Shown here piece after piece: positions 37,195 through 46,131 of a stretch of DNA of 56,659 bases. The DNA is taken from positions 1 to 56,659 of the forward strand of contig CACORA010000013.1 in assembly GCA_902629495.1 (NCBI GenBank). Reading direction: 5' to 3'. Position 1 is the stretch's first letter, and each line of letters opens with the position of its first letter. Under the pieces are notes generated by a model. That model made no database searches. It was given only the letters and a program-made list of their open reading frames with translations, and was not told the DNA's origin. This stretch comes from Planctomycetaceae bacterium. Its GTDB lineage: Bacteria; Planctomycetota; Planctomycetia; Pirellulales; UBA1268. The position numbers and the translations under genes were made by a program.

Positions 37195-39444
37195 ATGTAC
37201 AGCATGAGCAACATCTCAACAGAAATAAGTCATAAACACATGGTTGATAAGCCCTCTCGAGATCAGTTTGCCGAGTTGTCACGGCCTTTGTCTCCCACGA
37301 AAACACTACTGCTGACTCCTGACAGCTCGAAGTCAGATCCAGTGGCAGCAAAGCGACACGAACTCCGCCAGGCATTTCATCAAACTTGTGAGCTGTACGA
37401 CTGCCTATTTGATCTCATTCGCAATGATGAGTCTTACTATGAACGACACGAACCTCTAAGACATCCACTTATTTTCTACTTTGCCCATCCCGCAGTTTTC
37501 TACATCAATAAACTGACAACTGGCCATTATATTTCTCATCGAATTGATTCAACACTTGAGGCCATGATGGCTGTCGGAGTCGATGAAATGTCCTGGGATG
37601 ATCTTAATTCCGCTCACTATGAATGGCCCTCGGTAGATGCCGTCCGAAACTATCGAGCATCTCTGCGTGAGTTTATTGATGAATTTATTCAGACCATGCC
37701 TTTATCACTTCCAATCACTTCCGATCAACCGGCTTGGATCATTCTTATGGGCATTGAACATGAACGAATTCACCTTGAAACATCAAGCGTTATCATGCGG
37801 ATGATGCCACTTAATGAACTCCGCACTGACAATGATCTTCATCCGGAAGAAAAAAAATTGTGGTCCATGTGTGATCAAACATCCATTCCTCCAAAAAATG
37901 ACTGGTTGCCCGTGGCAGAAACAACTGTCATGCTCGGAAAGCCCTCATCTGACCATACGTATGGCTGGGACAATGAATACGGTTCTGACAAAGTACAATT
38001 GCCCGCTTTTAGGTCCGCTAAACAACTCGTGTCAAATCAAGAGTTTCTGGAGTTTATGAATGACGGCGGCTACCGTGACGAAACACTCTGGACTGAGGAG
38101 GGGCAGGGCTGGTTGCACTATACAAGAGCAACACATCCAAGATTCTGGTCTGAACGAAGTGGCAAGTTTGTCCAAAGAAACCTGCTCAATGAAATCCCAC
38201 TTCCTCTCGACTGGCCAGTAGAAGTGAATTGCCTGGAAGCTCAAGCATATTGTGCTTGGCTCGCGAGAAAAACGGGAGAAAATGTCCAACTCCCAACCGA
38301 AGCACACTGGTATGCACTGCGAGCAACACTTCCGCCAGAAATACATGACGACCAGCCGCATTGGAAGACCGCTCCAGGAAATATCAATCTGGAAAACGGA
38401 GCATCCAGTACTCCCGTCAATCACTTTCCTCAGGGAGCATTTTGTGATGTTATTGGAAATGTTTGGCAATGGACCCGCACCCCAATCATGCCGTTTAAGG
38501 GGTTTGAAGTACATCCGTTATATGATGACTTTTCAGTACCGACGTTTGATGGTCGACATAATCTCATCAAGGGTGGGTCTTGGATTTCCACAGGCAATGA
38601 AGCTCTTATCAGTTCCCGATATGCATTTCGTCGTCATTTCTTTCAGCACGCAGGCTTTCGAACAATCGTGGAAGAACCGGGAAGTGAGGCGGTCACTGAG
38701 GGATCAAGACTATATGAAACTGACCAACTTGTCACTCAATACATAGAGTTTCATTACGGGGAGCCTGCACTTGGCATCCCAAACTTTCCTCAAGCCTGTG
38801 TTGCTGAATCTATAACTCACTGTGATGACTCCTCACGACATCGCTGCCTTGATATCGGTTGCTCAGTCGGTCGATCAGCGCTTGAATTTGCTCAGTATTT
38901 TGACCACGTTGATGCCATCGACTTTTCAGCGCGGTTTATCCAAGCAGGCGTTCGGCTTCAAAATGGAAACGATGTACTCTACGAAATCCCAACAGAAGGA
39001 GAATTGACCACTGCTCAATCGGTCTCTCTGGCAGACTTGGGTCTTATGACAACAGCCAAGCGTGTGAACTTCATGCAGGGTGATGCCTGTAATCTCAAGG
39101 AGATTTTTACAGACTATGATCTTGTTTTTGCCGGTAATCTTATTGATCGGCTGTATGAGCCATTAATGTTTCTCGAAAGTATCCAACATCGAATTCGACC
39201 AGGAGGCCTTCTCATCCTCACTTCTCCATACACATGGCTTGAGGAATATACTCCAAAATCAAAATGGCTTGGCGGCATACGCGAAGCCGGTGAACCTGTC
39301 TCAACCTTTGATGGCTTAATGAACGCTCTGTCATCACGTTTTGAGTTTAAGCACCGGAAAGATATTCCCTTCACCATTCGTGAGACATCACGAAAGCATC
39401 AACATTCCGTGGCTGAAATGACTGTCTGGAAGAAAAAGGCATAA
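37195..39444 (+). CDS. ovoA: OvoA: 5-histidylcysteine sulfoxide synthase with mercaptohistidine N-methyltransferase
   Basis: This 749-residue protein has the OvoA three-part layout. A DinB-like domain (about 55-215) has His98, and His189/His193 in EHERIHLE (HxxxHxE), the non-haem iron ligands. A formylglycine-generating-enzyme-like domain (about 245-475) has WDNEYG, GNVWQWT, and GGSW/FRRHFF. A C-terminal SAM methyltransferase (about 540-745) has CLDIGCSVGRSALEFA. EgtB lacks this third domain. OvoA joins cysteine to histidine with O2 and Fe, then N-methylates the thiohistidine in the route to ovothiol. Met4 at 37204 fits the AGGA site better than 37195. The C-S lyase (OvoB) is not in the window. 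Confidence 0.93.
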   Translation: MYSMSNISTEISHKHMVDKPSRDQFAELSRPLSPTKTLLLTPDSSKSDPVAAKRHELRQAFHQTCELYDCLFDLIRNDESYYERHEPLRHPLIFYFAHPAVFYINKLTTGHYISHRIDSTLEAMMAVGVDEMSWDDLNSAHYEWPSVDAVRNYRASLREFIDEFIQTMPLSLPITSDQPAWIILMGIEHERIHLETSSVIMRMMPLNELRTDNDLHPEEKKLWSMCDQTSIPPKNDWLPVAETTVMLGKPSSDHTYGWDNEYGSDKVQLPAFRSAKQLVSNQEFLEFMNDGGYRDETLWTEEGQGWLHYTRATHPRFWSERSGKFVQRNLLNEIPLPLDWPVEVNCLEAQAYCAWLARKTGENVQLPTEAHWYALRATLPPEIHDDQPHWKTAPGNINLENGASSTPVNHFPQGAFCDVIGNVWQWTRTPIMPFKGFEVHPLYDDFSVPTFDGRHNLIKGGSWISTGNEALISSRYAFRRHFFQHAGFRTIVEEPGSEAVTEGSRLYETDQLVTQYIEFHYGEPALGIPNFPQACVAESITHCDDSSRHRCLDIGCSVGRSALEFAQYFDHVDAIDFSARFIQAGVRLQNGNDVLYEIPTEGELTTAQSVSLADLGLMTTAKRVNFMQGDACNLKEIFTDYDLVFAGNLIDRLYEPLMFLESIQHRIRPGGLLILTSPYTWLEEYTPKSKWLGGIREAGEPVSTFDGLMNALSSRFEFKHRKDIPFTIRETSRKHQHSVAEMTVWKKKA

Positions 39445-39455
39445 ACAGTCTTGTG

Positions 39456-40652
39456 CTACAGATACTGTTGAAGGATCTCTTGAAGTTCTACCTCCGTAAC
39501 CTTCCGGGGGTTTCCTCTCATACTCGCTCCACGTGCGTTCTCGGCGAGCCACGCTACTTTATCAGGAGGAAGCCCAATATCGGAAAGACGTCGTGGAACA
39601 CCTACCTCATGACAGAGTGTTTCTATGCGATCCACGAATGCTTCAGCGTCTCGCTCTTCACCCTTTGATGGTTTCAACGTGATACATCGCTCAAGCTGGG
39701 CGAGTTGCAAAGCTGCAGTTTTCAGGTTGGTACGGAGAGCCACTGGAAGCATCACGGCACAAGCAAGACCATGAGGAGTATTACACTCTACTCCAAGTGC
39801 AGCAGCCACTCCGTGAGCCATGCCAAGCCCTGAATTCGCTAATGCAACTCCGGAAACAAAGGCTGCGTGACTCATGTCGGTGCGAGCTTCGAGGTCATGT
39901 GAATCCCGTAGAATGCGAGGCAACGCATGTATCGCACGCGGCAGAGCATCAAGAACAAGCGCTTGAGGAATTGGCTGAGCAAATCGGCAGATAAAAGACT
40001 CAATCAACTGAGTAATCGCATCCATCCCAGTAGCTACCGTTGTCATTCTAGGACAGGACGTACAAAGGAGCGGATCGATCAGAGCGGCCCGAGGCACCAT
40101 CATTGGGCTCCTCATGCTCTTTTTGAACCTTCGGCGTGAACAAGAAATGACTGCATTGCGTGTAGCTTCCGCTCCAGTGCCAGCTGTGGTCGGAACAGCA
40201 ACAACCGGAAGAGGCGCGTTCTGGATTGAGAGGTTCCGGCCGACACCCTCGAGTCGGTTAATGACTCCTAAATCAATATCTTCTCGAATCTCATCCTCTT
40301 TTAGATTGGTGACAAGCGCAGCCACTGCTTTTGCAAGATCGATTGTTGCTCCTCCACCAATCGCTACTACGACAATATCTTCGTACTGGGATGGCAGAGA
40401 TGCCATGACACGAACAACATCATCTACCGTTGGCTCACCCTTGGACGATGCTATCTTTCTTGCAGTGACACCAGAACCAGCAAGGCTGTCTGACACTCGC
40501 TCGGCGACACCGGTTGCATCAAAACTGTTTGTGCCAGTAACAAGCCATGCAGAAGAACCGTAATTGGAGACAATACCTCCCAGCTCAGAGATTTTTCCCA
40601 CCCCCAAACGAACAAGCGAAGGTACATTAAGGTCATATCCTTCAATATTCAT
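39456..40652 (-). CDS. Iron-containing alcohol dehydrogenase
   Basis: The 398-residue protein begins at ATG 40650-40652 with GGAG eight bases upstream (a TTG at 40667 is not needed). It has AIGGGATIDLAKAVA for NAD(P) binding, AVPTTAGTGAEATRNAVI, MDAITQLIES, and GLGMAHGVAAALG ... CNTPHG, which carry the Asp/His metal ligands of the group III iron-dependent family. Substrate unknown. It is convergent with ovoA (11-base gap) and divergent from aroA, so it is its own unit. Confidence 0.93.
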   Translation of the reverse strand: MNIEGYDLNVPSLVRLGVGKISELGGIVSNYGSSAWLVTGTNSFDATGVAERVSDSLAGSGVTARKIASSKGEPTVDDVVRVMASLPSQYEDIVVVAIGGGATIDLAKAVAALVTNLKEDEIREDIDLGVINRLEGVGRNLSIQNAPLPVVAVPTTAGTGAEATRNAVISCSRRRFKKSMRSPMMVPRAALIDPLLCTSCPRMTTVATGMDAITQLIESFICRFAQPIPQALVLDALPRAIHALPRILRDSHDLEARTDMSHAAFVSGVALANSGLGMAHGVAAALGVECNTPHGLACAVMLPVALRTNLKTAALQLAQLERCITLKPSKGEERDAEAFVDRIETLCHEVGVPRRLSDIGLPPDKVAWLAENARGASMRGNPRKVTEVELQEILQQYL

Positions 40653-40790
40653 TTCTACGCACTCCAAACATTCATTATTTCAGTTTCTCGTTAGTCCTGC
40701 ACGCAGTCCTTTTCTTTGCAGCATAGTACCTAGAAAATAAGTAGCGTACGCTTTTATAAATCATGGATCATTAAACCTCTGAAACTAGCT

Positions 40791-42116
40791 GTGCAAACAA
40801 AACCAACCAAACTTGAGATTCCTTGCTGCTCTGGTCCCGTTGTAGGAACAATTCGTCCTCCAGGATCAAAGAGTATTACAAACCGTGCTCTTGTGTGCGC
40901 GGCATTGGCTGACGGCACAAGTCAACTGACTGGTGCCTTAGATAGTCAAGACACTCAGGTCATGGTCAAAGGACTTGAAGCCCTCGGCATAGTCTTGGAT
41001 GCCGATTGGAAACGGGGGCATGTACATGTTCATGGCTGTGGAGGAAATATTCCAGCAACCTCGGCAAATATTAATTGTGCTGCAAGTGGGACTACGATCC
41101 GTTTCTTGTCAGCTGTGTGTGGACTTGCCAATGGTGTGTATCGATTAGACGGAACACCTCGCATGCGCAAGCGCCCAATTGGTGATCTCGTGATGGCCAT
41201 GCAACAACTTGGAGTGAATGCTGACACAAGAAGCGAGGGCGGCTGCCCTCCTATTGTGATTCACAGCTCCGGCTGCACAGGTGGTGTCGCTCAGGTGGCC
41301 GGCAATATCTCAAGTCAATTTGCCAGTGGACTTGCAATGGTAGGGCCATGCACCCGAGACGGACTAACGATTGAGTTTACGGGCACCCTTGTCTCACTTC
41401 CGTATCTCGAGATGACAAAGCTTGTTATGCAATCTTTTGGTGGTCATTGTGATTCCACAAGGACACATACATGGCGTATCAACCCAACTGGCTATCAAGG
41501 TATCGAATATGCCATAGAACCTGATGCCTCAGCAGCCAGTTATTTTGTCGCAGCTGCCGCAATGACAGGGGGACGCGTACGGATTGAGGGCCTTGGACGA
41601 TCAAGCATGCAAGGCGATGTTAACTTCTGTGATGTTCTGGAAAAAATGGGCTGCTCCGTTGAATGGCATGAATCTCCTCACCCTGGAGTCACTGTGAGTG
41701 GTCGGGCAACGCATGGCATCGATATTGATATGAATGCAATTAGTGATACGGTGCCAACGCTTGCCGTAGTGGCTCTTTTTGCATCTGAGCCTACGCACAT
41801 CAAAAATGTTGCTCACATTCGTGACAAAGAGACTGATCGGATTCGAGATCTCGCTACTGAGTTAAAAAAACTTGGTGCGAAGGTGACTGAGCACCCAGAT
41901 GGACTGACCATCTATCCATCACCATTACACAAGGCCACAATTCAGACATACGATGATCACAGAATGGCCATGAGTTTGTCTCTGGTGGGACTTTGCGTCG
42001 AGGGGGTAGATATTATTGACCCTTCATGTGTTGCGAAGACGTTTCCTGACTATTGGAACCGCCTCAGTGATATCGCTCACATCGATCTGTCAGCCTACTC
42101 ATCGAAAACCATCTGA
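40791..42116 (+). CDS. aroA: 3-phosphoshikimate 1-carboxyvinyltransferase (EPSP synthase)
   Basis: The 441-residue enzyme begins at GTG 40791. It has PPGSKSITNRALVCAALADG near residues 23-42 (shikimate-3-phosphate binding), NCAASGTTIRFL near 96, LDGTPRMRKRPIGDL near 120, and DDHRMAMSLSL near 387. It catalyses the sixth shikimate step, making EPSP from PEP and shikimate-3-phosphate, leading to chorismate, which MqnA (46132) uses. The 3' end overlaps a minus-strand zinc-ribbon gene by 22 bases. Confidence 0.96.
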   Translation: MQTKPTKLEIPCCSGPVVGTIRPPGSKSITNRALVCAALADGTSQLTGALDSQDTQVMVKGLEALGIVLDADWKRGHVHVHGCGGNIPATSANINCAASGTTIRFLSAVCGLANGVYRLDGTPRMRKRPIGDLVMAMQQLGVNADTRSEGGCPPIVIHSSGCTGGVAQVAGNISSQFASGLAMVGPCTRDGLTIEFTGTLVSLPYLEMTKLVMQSFGGHCDSTRTHTWRINPTGYQGIEYAIEPDASAASYFVAAAAMTGGRVRIEGLGRSSMQGDVNFCDVLEKMGCSVEWHESPHPGVTVSGRATHGIDIDMNAISDTVPTLAVVALFASEPTHIKNVAHIRDKETDRIRDLATELKKLGAKVTEHPDGLTIYPSPLHKATIQTYDDHRMAMSLSLVGLCVEGVDIIDPSCVAKTFPDYWNRLSDIAHIDLSAYSSKTI

Positions 42117-42334
42117 GCCTGAAGAATCGTTGCCGCTTTCTCTAGCAGAGTATCTACTGTCGCCGAGGCTGGCCTCTCTGCAAAGTCACGACAATTTTTT
42201 GCAATATCACCGCTGGCAACAAACCCTCCACCACAGTGATCACAATACACGCGAGAACCTAGCAGCTGTGCATTAATCCGGAGCGAACGACCGCACACAG
42301 GACACGCTTGATAAAAATCCATTGGTGTTTCCAT
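42095..42334 (-). CDS. Small zinc-ribbon protein
   Basis: The 79-residue protein has CPVC (Cys11, Cys14) and CDHC (Cys31, Cys34), a compact zinc ribbon, with the planctomycete-typical GRSLRINAQLLGSRVYC spacing between them. GGAGA seven bases before ATG 42332-42334 supports the start. The second half is helical. Role unknown; similar small ribbons occur across Planctomycetota. It overlaps the aroA 3' end by 22 bases tail to tail. Confidence 0.75.
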   Translation of the reverse strand: METPMDFYQACPVCGRSLRINAQLLGSRVYCDHCGGGFVASGDIAKNCRDFAERPASATVDTLLEKAATILQAQMVFDE

Positions 42335-42602
42335 GGAAGATTCTCCAGAGACGTTATCTAGAAATTATTCCAATCAACCCCGAAAGAACGGCTATTTTAA
42401 TCATCTACCCCACGACTGCCAATATCTTTTTTGACGCAAAAAAGCAGTACTTAGGACACAGAAGCAGTTAATCAATGAGCCCATATTCTAACTCGTTGCC
42501 ACATTCTACAATCAAAAGGGTTACCCAAAGCAAGTGACTCGAGTAACAGGATGAGTCTCAATCGTTTCCACTACCATCACCGATTACCACATTTGATATT
42601 TC

Positions 42603-43556
42603 ATGCTTTCACGCCCCTGGTGTATTCCGATTATTTTCGCCAGTTGGCTCATCGCAATGCACTGGCTGATAACAACGAAGATACTCTCAACACGACCAGT
42701 GTATTCAACAATTGGGAATCAGGTTTTCTTTGCTTCAGAAAATCAGTTTATTCCTGTTGCCTGGACGGTCCTCTGGGATGATCAGGGGGTAGGATACGCC
42801 TTGAGTCGAGCGACTCAAACAACAGACTCCGGCCTCACCGTTGAAACATTCTTGAAATTTGACAACCTCCCGCTTGACAAAATATTGCATCCATGGATCA
42901 CCAAAAGTATTCCGTTCAATTCCGATGAGAAACTTAACTTTCCGTTGCATGCTACGGGGATCGTCAAAATAGACTCTTCCGGATCCCTTTCATTTTTCTC
43001 TACAACAATTGTTCTGCCCACAACAAAAAATCGTATAGCACTCGCAGGAACCGTACGGAACAATCTTGTTTCTATTGCCATCGACATGGATCAGTTTCAC
43101 TATGAAACTGAAAGACAACTTCCAGAAGGTGTCATGCTGAGCGATGAACTTTCTCCACAAGCAACCATTCCGGGGCTTTTCGTTGGCAAACAGTGGGTCG
43201 TACCCACGTATAACCCCCTCAAGCCATCGACATCAACCATTGACCTTTACTACGCCAACGTCACCAGAGAACGAATGTTTTTCTGGCAAGATCATTTGAC
43301 TCGTGTGTATGAAGTAAACTATCACAATGATCCCTTAGCCACACATCATGATCCTGATTTTACATTGTTAGTTGACATGGACGGCCGCGTCCTCAAACAA
43401 GAGTCAATGTTTCTTGGATCAAAACTTTCATTCCTCCGCCGAACAACTGAGGATGCCGAAGCCCTTAGCAACCAACGCACGCTTCATCAGCATCAACAAA
43501 AAAGTCATCCAACGTCAGTCAACCAAAAAAGCATTTTTGAGCCTACTGAAAGGTAA
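42603..43556 (+). CDS. Membrane-anchored protein encoded before an ABC exporter
   Basis: The 317-residue protein has one N-terminal membrane segment (about residues 5-27, no cleavage site visible), then a long soluble part of mixed beta strands (TKNRIALAGTVRNNLVSIAIDMDQF, LWDDQGVGYALSRAT, DFTLLVDMDGRVL). No known family is recognised. It ends four bases before the start of the ABC ATPase, so it belongs to the exporter operon and may act as its anchored accessory protein. The similar repeated strand pattern suggests a beta-rich domain. Confidence 0.75.
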   Translation: MLSRPWCIPIIFASWLIAMHWLITTKILSTRPVYSTIGNQVFFASENQFIPVAWTVLWDDQGVGYALSRATQTTDSGLTVETFLKFDNLPLDKILHPWITKSIPFNSDEKLNFPLHATGIVKIDSSGSLSFFSTTIVLPTTKNRIALAGTVRNNLVSIAIDMDQFHYETERQLPEGVMLSDELSPQATIPGLFVGKQWVVPTYNPLKPSTSTIDLYYANVTRERMFFWQDHLTRVYEVNYHNDPLATHHDPDFTLLVDMDGRVLKQESMFLGSKLSFLRRTTEDAEALSNQRTLHQHQQKSHPTSVNQKSIFEPTER

Positions 43557-43560
43557 TCAA

Positions 43561-44310
43561 ATGATCGAGTTCGAAAATGTTTCTCGTCGTTATGGCAAAA
43601 AACTTGCTGTTGGCGATGTTTCTTTCACGATACCTTCCGGTGAGTTATTTGCGCTACTTGGACCAAATGGCGCAGGAAAGACAACCTCCATAAAAATGCT
43701 TGTTGGCTTGCTTCGCCCATCACAAGGAATAATTCGAGTCTGTGGCCATAACATTGTCACATCTTCCCAAAGCGCTCACATGCATCTCGGCTATGTTCCA
43801 GACGAACCGTGCCTCTATGACAAACTGACTGGACGTGAGTTTCTTTGGTTTATCGCTGAAATGTTCGGGCTGGCTCATGACGCGGCACAGCCCCGTATTG
43901 AAAAAGAAATTGAGTATTTCCAGCTTGCAGAATTCGCTGATGATCTTGCTGAAAGCTATTCACTCGGCATGAAGCAGCGACTTGTCTTTGCTGCATCTCT
44001 CATTCATGAACCCAACGTTCTTGTTCTCGATGAACCCATGGTTGGACTCGATCCTTGGAGTGTGCGGATTGTCAAGGATCGGCTGAAAGAAAACACGAAA
44101 AAAGGCATGGTGGTGTTCATGTCAACACATACTCTTGCCATGGCTGAAGAGATGGCTGATCGCATAGGCGTGATGGTGCAGGGACAGCTACAGTTTCTCG
44201 GTACTGTCGAAGAATTGCAGCAACAGATCTCAAATGAGTCCTCCAACCTTGAGCAACTGTATCTCCGTCTCACCTCTTCATCATCAATTTCTTCGGACAT
44301 GACACAGTAG
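43561..44310 (+). CDS. ABC transporter ATPase (ABC-2 exporter type)
   Basis: The 249-residue ATPase starts at ATG 43561 with AAAGG upstream; the frame is open to 43372 but that part overlaps the preceding gene in another frame. Walker A is GPNGAGKTT, the Q-loop segment is GYVPDEPCLYDKLTG, the signature YSLGMKQR replaces LSGGQ as in many ABC-2 exporters, Walker B is VLVLDEPMVGLDP, and the switch His is STHTLAMAEE. It works with the large permease that begins 12 bases downstream. Confidence 0.93.
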   Translation: MIEFENVSRRYGKKLAVGDVSFTIPSGELFALLGPNGAGKTTSIKMLVGLLRPSQGIIRVCGHNIVTSSQSAHMHLGYVPDEPCLYDKLTGREFLWFIAEMFGLAHDAAQPRIEKEIEYFQLAEFADDLAESYSLGMKQRLVFAASLIHEPNVLVLDEPMVGLDPWSVRIVKDRLKENTKKGMVVFMSTHTLAMAEEMADRIGVMVQGQLQFLGTVEELQQQISNESSNLEQLYLRLTSSSSISSDMTQ

Positions 44311-44322
44311 ATTTGTCTCACA

Positions 44323-46053
44323 ATGGACGACCCTCTTCACACATCTACACCTGCAAAAAAAGAGACTCTCTCGTTAACCAGAGAGGCTCGTCTTTTCTCA
44401 CGTCTCAGAACAACGCTCGCCAAGCAAACGGTGATGTGGATGCTTGGTCATGCCAGACTGAGGCTCGCCATGGTGTGCATTCTCAGCACTATCTTCTGGG
44501 CATTGCTATTTGGTCTATTTTTTGAGGGCTTTCTATTTGTGAATTCACTTCACGATGAAATCATACCTCTCCTTTTTAATGTCTTTTTTGCCTCACTCAT
44601 GGCCATGATTATTTTCTCAAGTTGCATTCTTACCTATGGTGGATTGTACATATCATCGGAGGCCAAATTCTTACTCACACTCCCAGTCAGTGCTGAGTCT
44701 ATCTTCTCTCACAAATTCAAGGAAATACTCTGGTTTTCATGTTGGGGCTTGATGCTTCTCGGAAGCCCTATGCTCATTGCATATGGTGTCATTCGAGAAT
44801 CGTTTCTGACTTATTTTCTACTCATTTTTCCTTTCATGATTTCTTTTGTCCTCATCCCCGCAACGTTAGGAAGTATTCTTTGCATTCTCATAGCGGCTTG
44901 GCTCGCACGGCTGCGATATATCGTTATTGCAATCACAGCCACGATCGGAAGCATTGTCGTTTTATGGCTTGGGTGGTCTTTAGTCTATTCAGCCAATACC
45001 GAAGGCCTTTCAACATCGTGGTTTGAAACTGCATTATCTCAAATGTCAGTTGTTGAAAACCCGCTCTTTCCAAGCTGGTGGCTTTCGAGTGGATTGGTCG
45101 AAGCAGCTCGATCCAACAATGATTCCACATTCTCTTCTGCATCATTCCTTGAATCACTCAAATTTCTTGGTCTGCTTTTTTCAAATGGTCTCGTTCTCCA
45201 ACTTGCAGCACGACACCTTGCAAGAAGGGCGTATCGTATTGGCTACAGTGAGATACACGGTGAAGTGTCAACACGACGTAGACATCACATCAACTGGCTG
45301 GATACCGCCATCATTAATCTGGGGCTACGACGTGGAAAAAAATTTCGTCTTTTATTGGTCAAAGATCTCAGGATTTTTCGTCGCGATATTGCCCAATGGT
45401 CACAATTTGTAATTTTTTTTGGCTTGTTAGCTCTCTACTTTTTTAATCTTCGTTTTTTCAATTACACCAGCGAGTATCGCTCAGTTATCGGATTTCTTAA
45501 CCTTGCTGTCCTCGGCCTGATCTTCTCTACGTTCACAACACGCTTTGTTTTTCCAATGATCAGTCTCGAAGGTAGAAAATTCTGGATTCTAGGTCTCTTA
45601 CCACTTCATCGTGACCAAATCGTTTGGTCTAAATTTATGTTTTCATTTGTTGGCGGGCTTGTTCCCTGTGGCCTTCTGGTCTTATTGAGTGATTCAATGC
45701 TGGGAATCCCAATTCGTCTTATCTTTCTCCATGAATACTGTTGTGTCATGCTCTGTATGGGACTGTCAGGGATTGCTGTAGGACTCGGTGCGAAAATGCC
45801 TGACCTTCGTGAAACATCAGCCACAAAAATTGCATCGGGTTTCGGTGGGACGCTCAGCCTTGTTCTGAGTTCTGTTTTTATAGTTACCATCGTTGTGTCT
45901 GCGGCAGTACCAATTCACATTTTCGCAGGCAGTCCTTCCGCAGGTTTCAGACAACTCATCAGCAGCTTTTTTGTTGTAAGTGCTGCTGGACTGCTCGCCA
46001 CGTTTTTACCACTTTTCCTCGGATTAAATGCTTTTCGGCAGTTAGAACCATAA
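44323..46053 (+). CDS. ABC-2-type transporter permease, about twelve helices
   Basis: The 576-residue polytopic protein has hydrophobic segments across its length, in two halves (for example near 50-120, 150-235 and 330-575), with a soluble loop near 240-330. This is larger than a normal ABC-2 permease and may be a fused two-half permease working with one ATPase. An amphipathic N-terminal segment precedes the first helix. Substrate unknown. It closes the three-gene exporter operon begun at 42603. Confidence 0.88.
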   Translation: MDDPLHTSTPAKKETLSLTREARLFSRLRTTLAKQTVMWMLGHARLRLAMVCILSTIFWALLFGLFFEGFLFVNSLHDEIIPLLFNVFFASLMAMIIFSSCILTYGGLYISSEAKFLLTLPVSAESIFSHKFKEILWFSCWGLMLLGSPMLIAYGVIRESFLTYFLLIFPFMISFVLIPATLGSILCILIAAWLARLRYIVIAITATIGSIVVLWLGWSLVYSANTEGLSTSWFETALSQMSVVENPLFPSWWLSSGLVEAARSNNDSTFSSASFLESLKFLGLLFSNGLVLQLAARHLARRAYRIGYSEIHGEVSTRRRHHINWLDTAIINLGLRRGKKFRLLLVKDLRIFRRDIAQWSQFVIFFGLLALYFFNLRFFNYTSEYRSVIGFLNLAVLGLIFSTFTTRFVFPMISLEGRKFWILGLLPLHRDQIVWSKFMFSFVGGLVPCGLLVLLSDSMLGIPIRLIFLHEYCCVMLCMGLSGIAVGLGAKMPDLRETSATKIASGFGGTLSLVLSSVFIVTIVVSAAVPIHIFAGSPSAGFRQLISSFFVVSAAGLLATFLPLFLGLNAFRQLEP

Positions 46054-46131
46054 TGAGAAGAAATTTCTCAACACGTTATTTCAGGAACTGGTTTACGGTC
46101 TAGAATGATGGGTAGCCGTAGGATTGTGCGA

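Noticed and set aside
37195..39444. EgtB (ergothioneine) instead of OvoA
   Set aside because: EgtB lacks the C-terminal SAM methyltransferase domain that is clearly present here.
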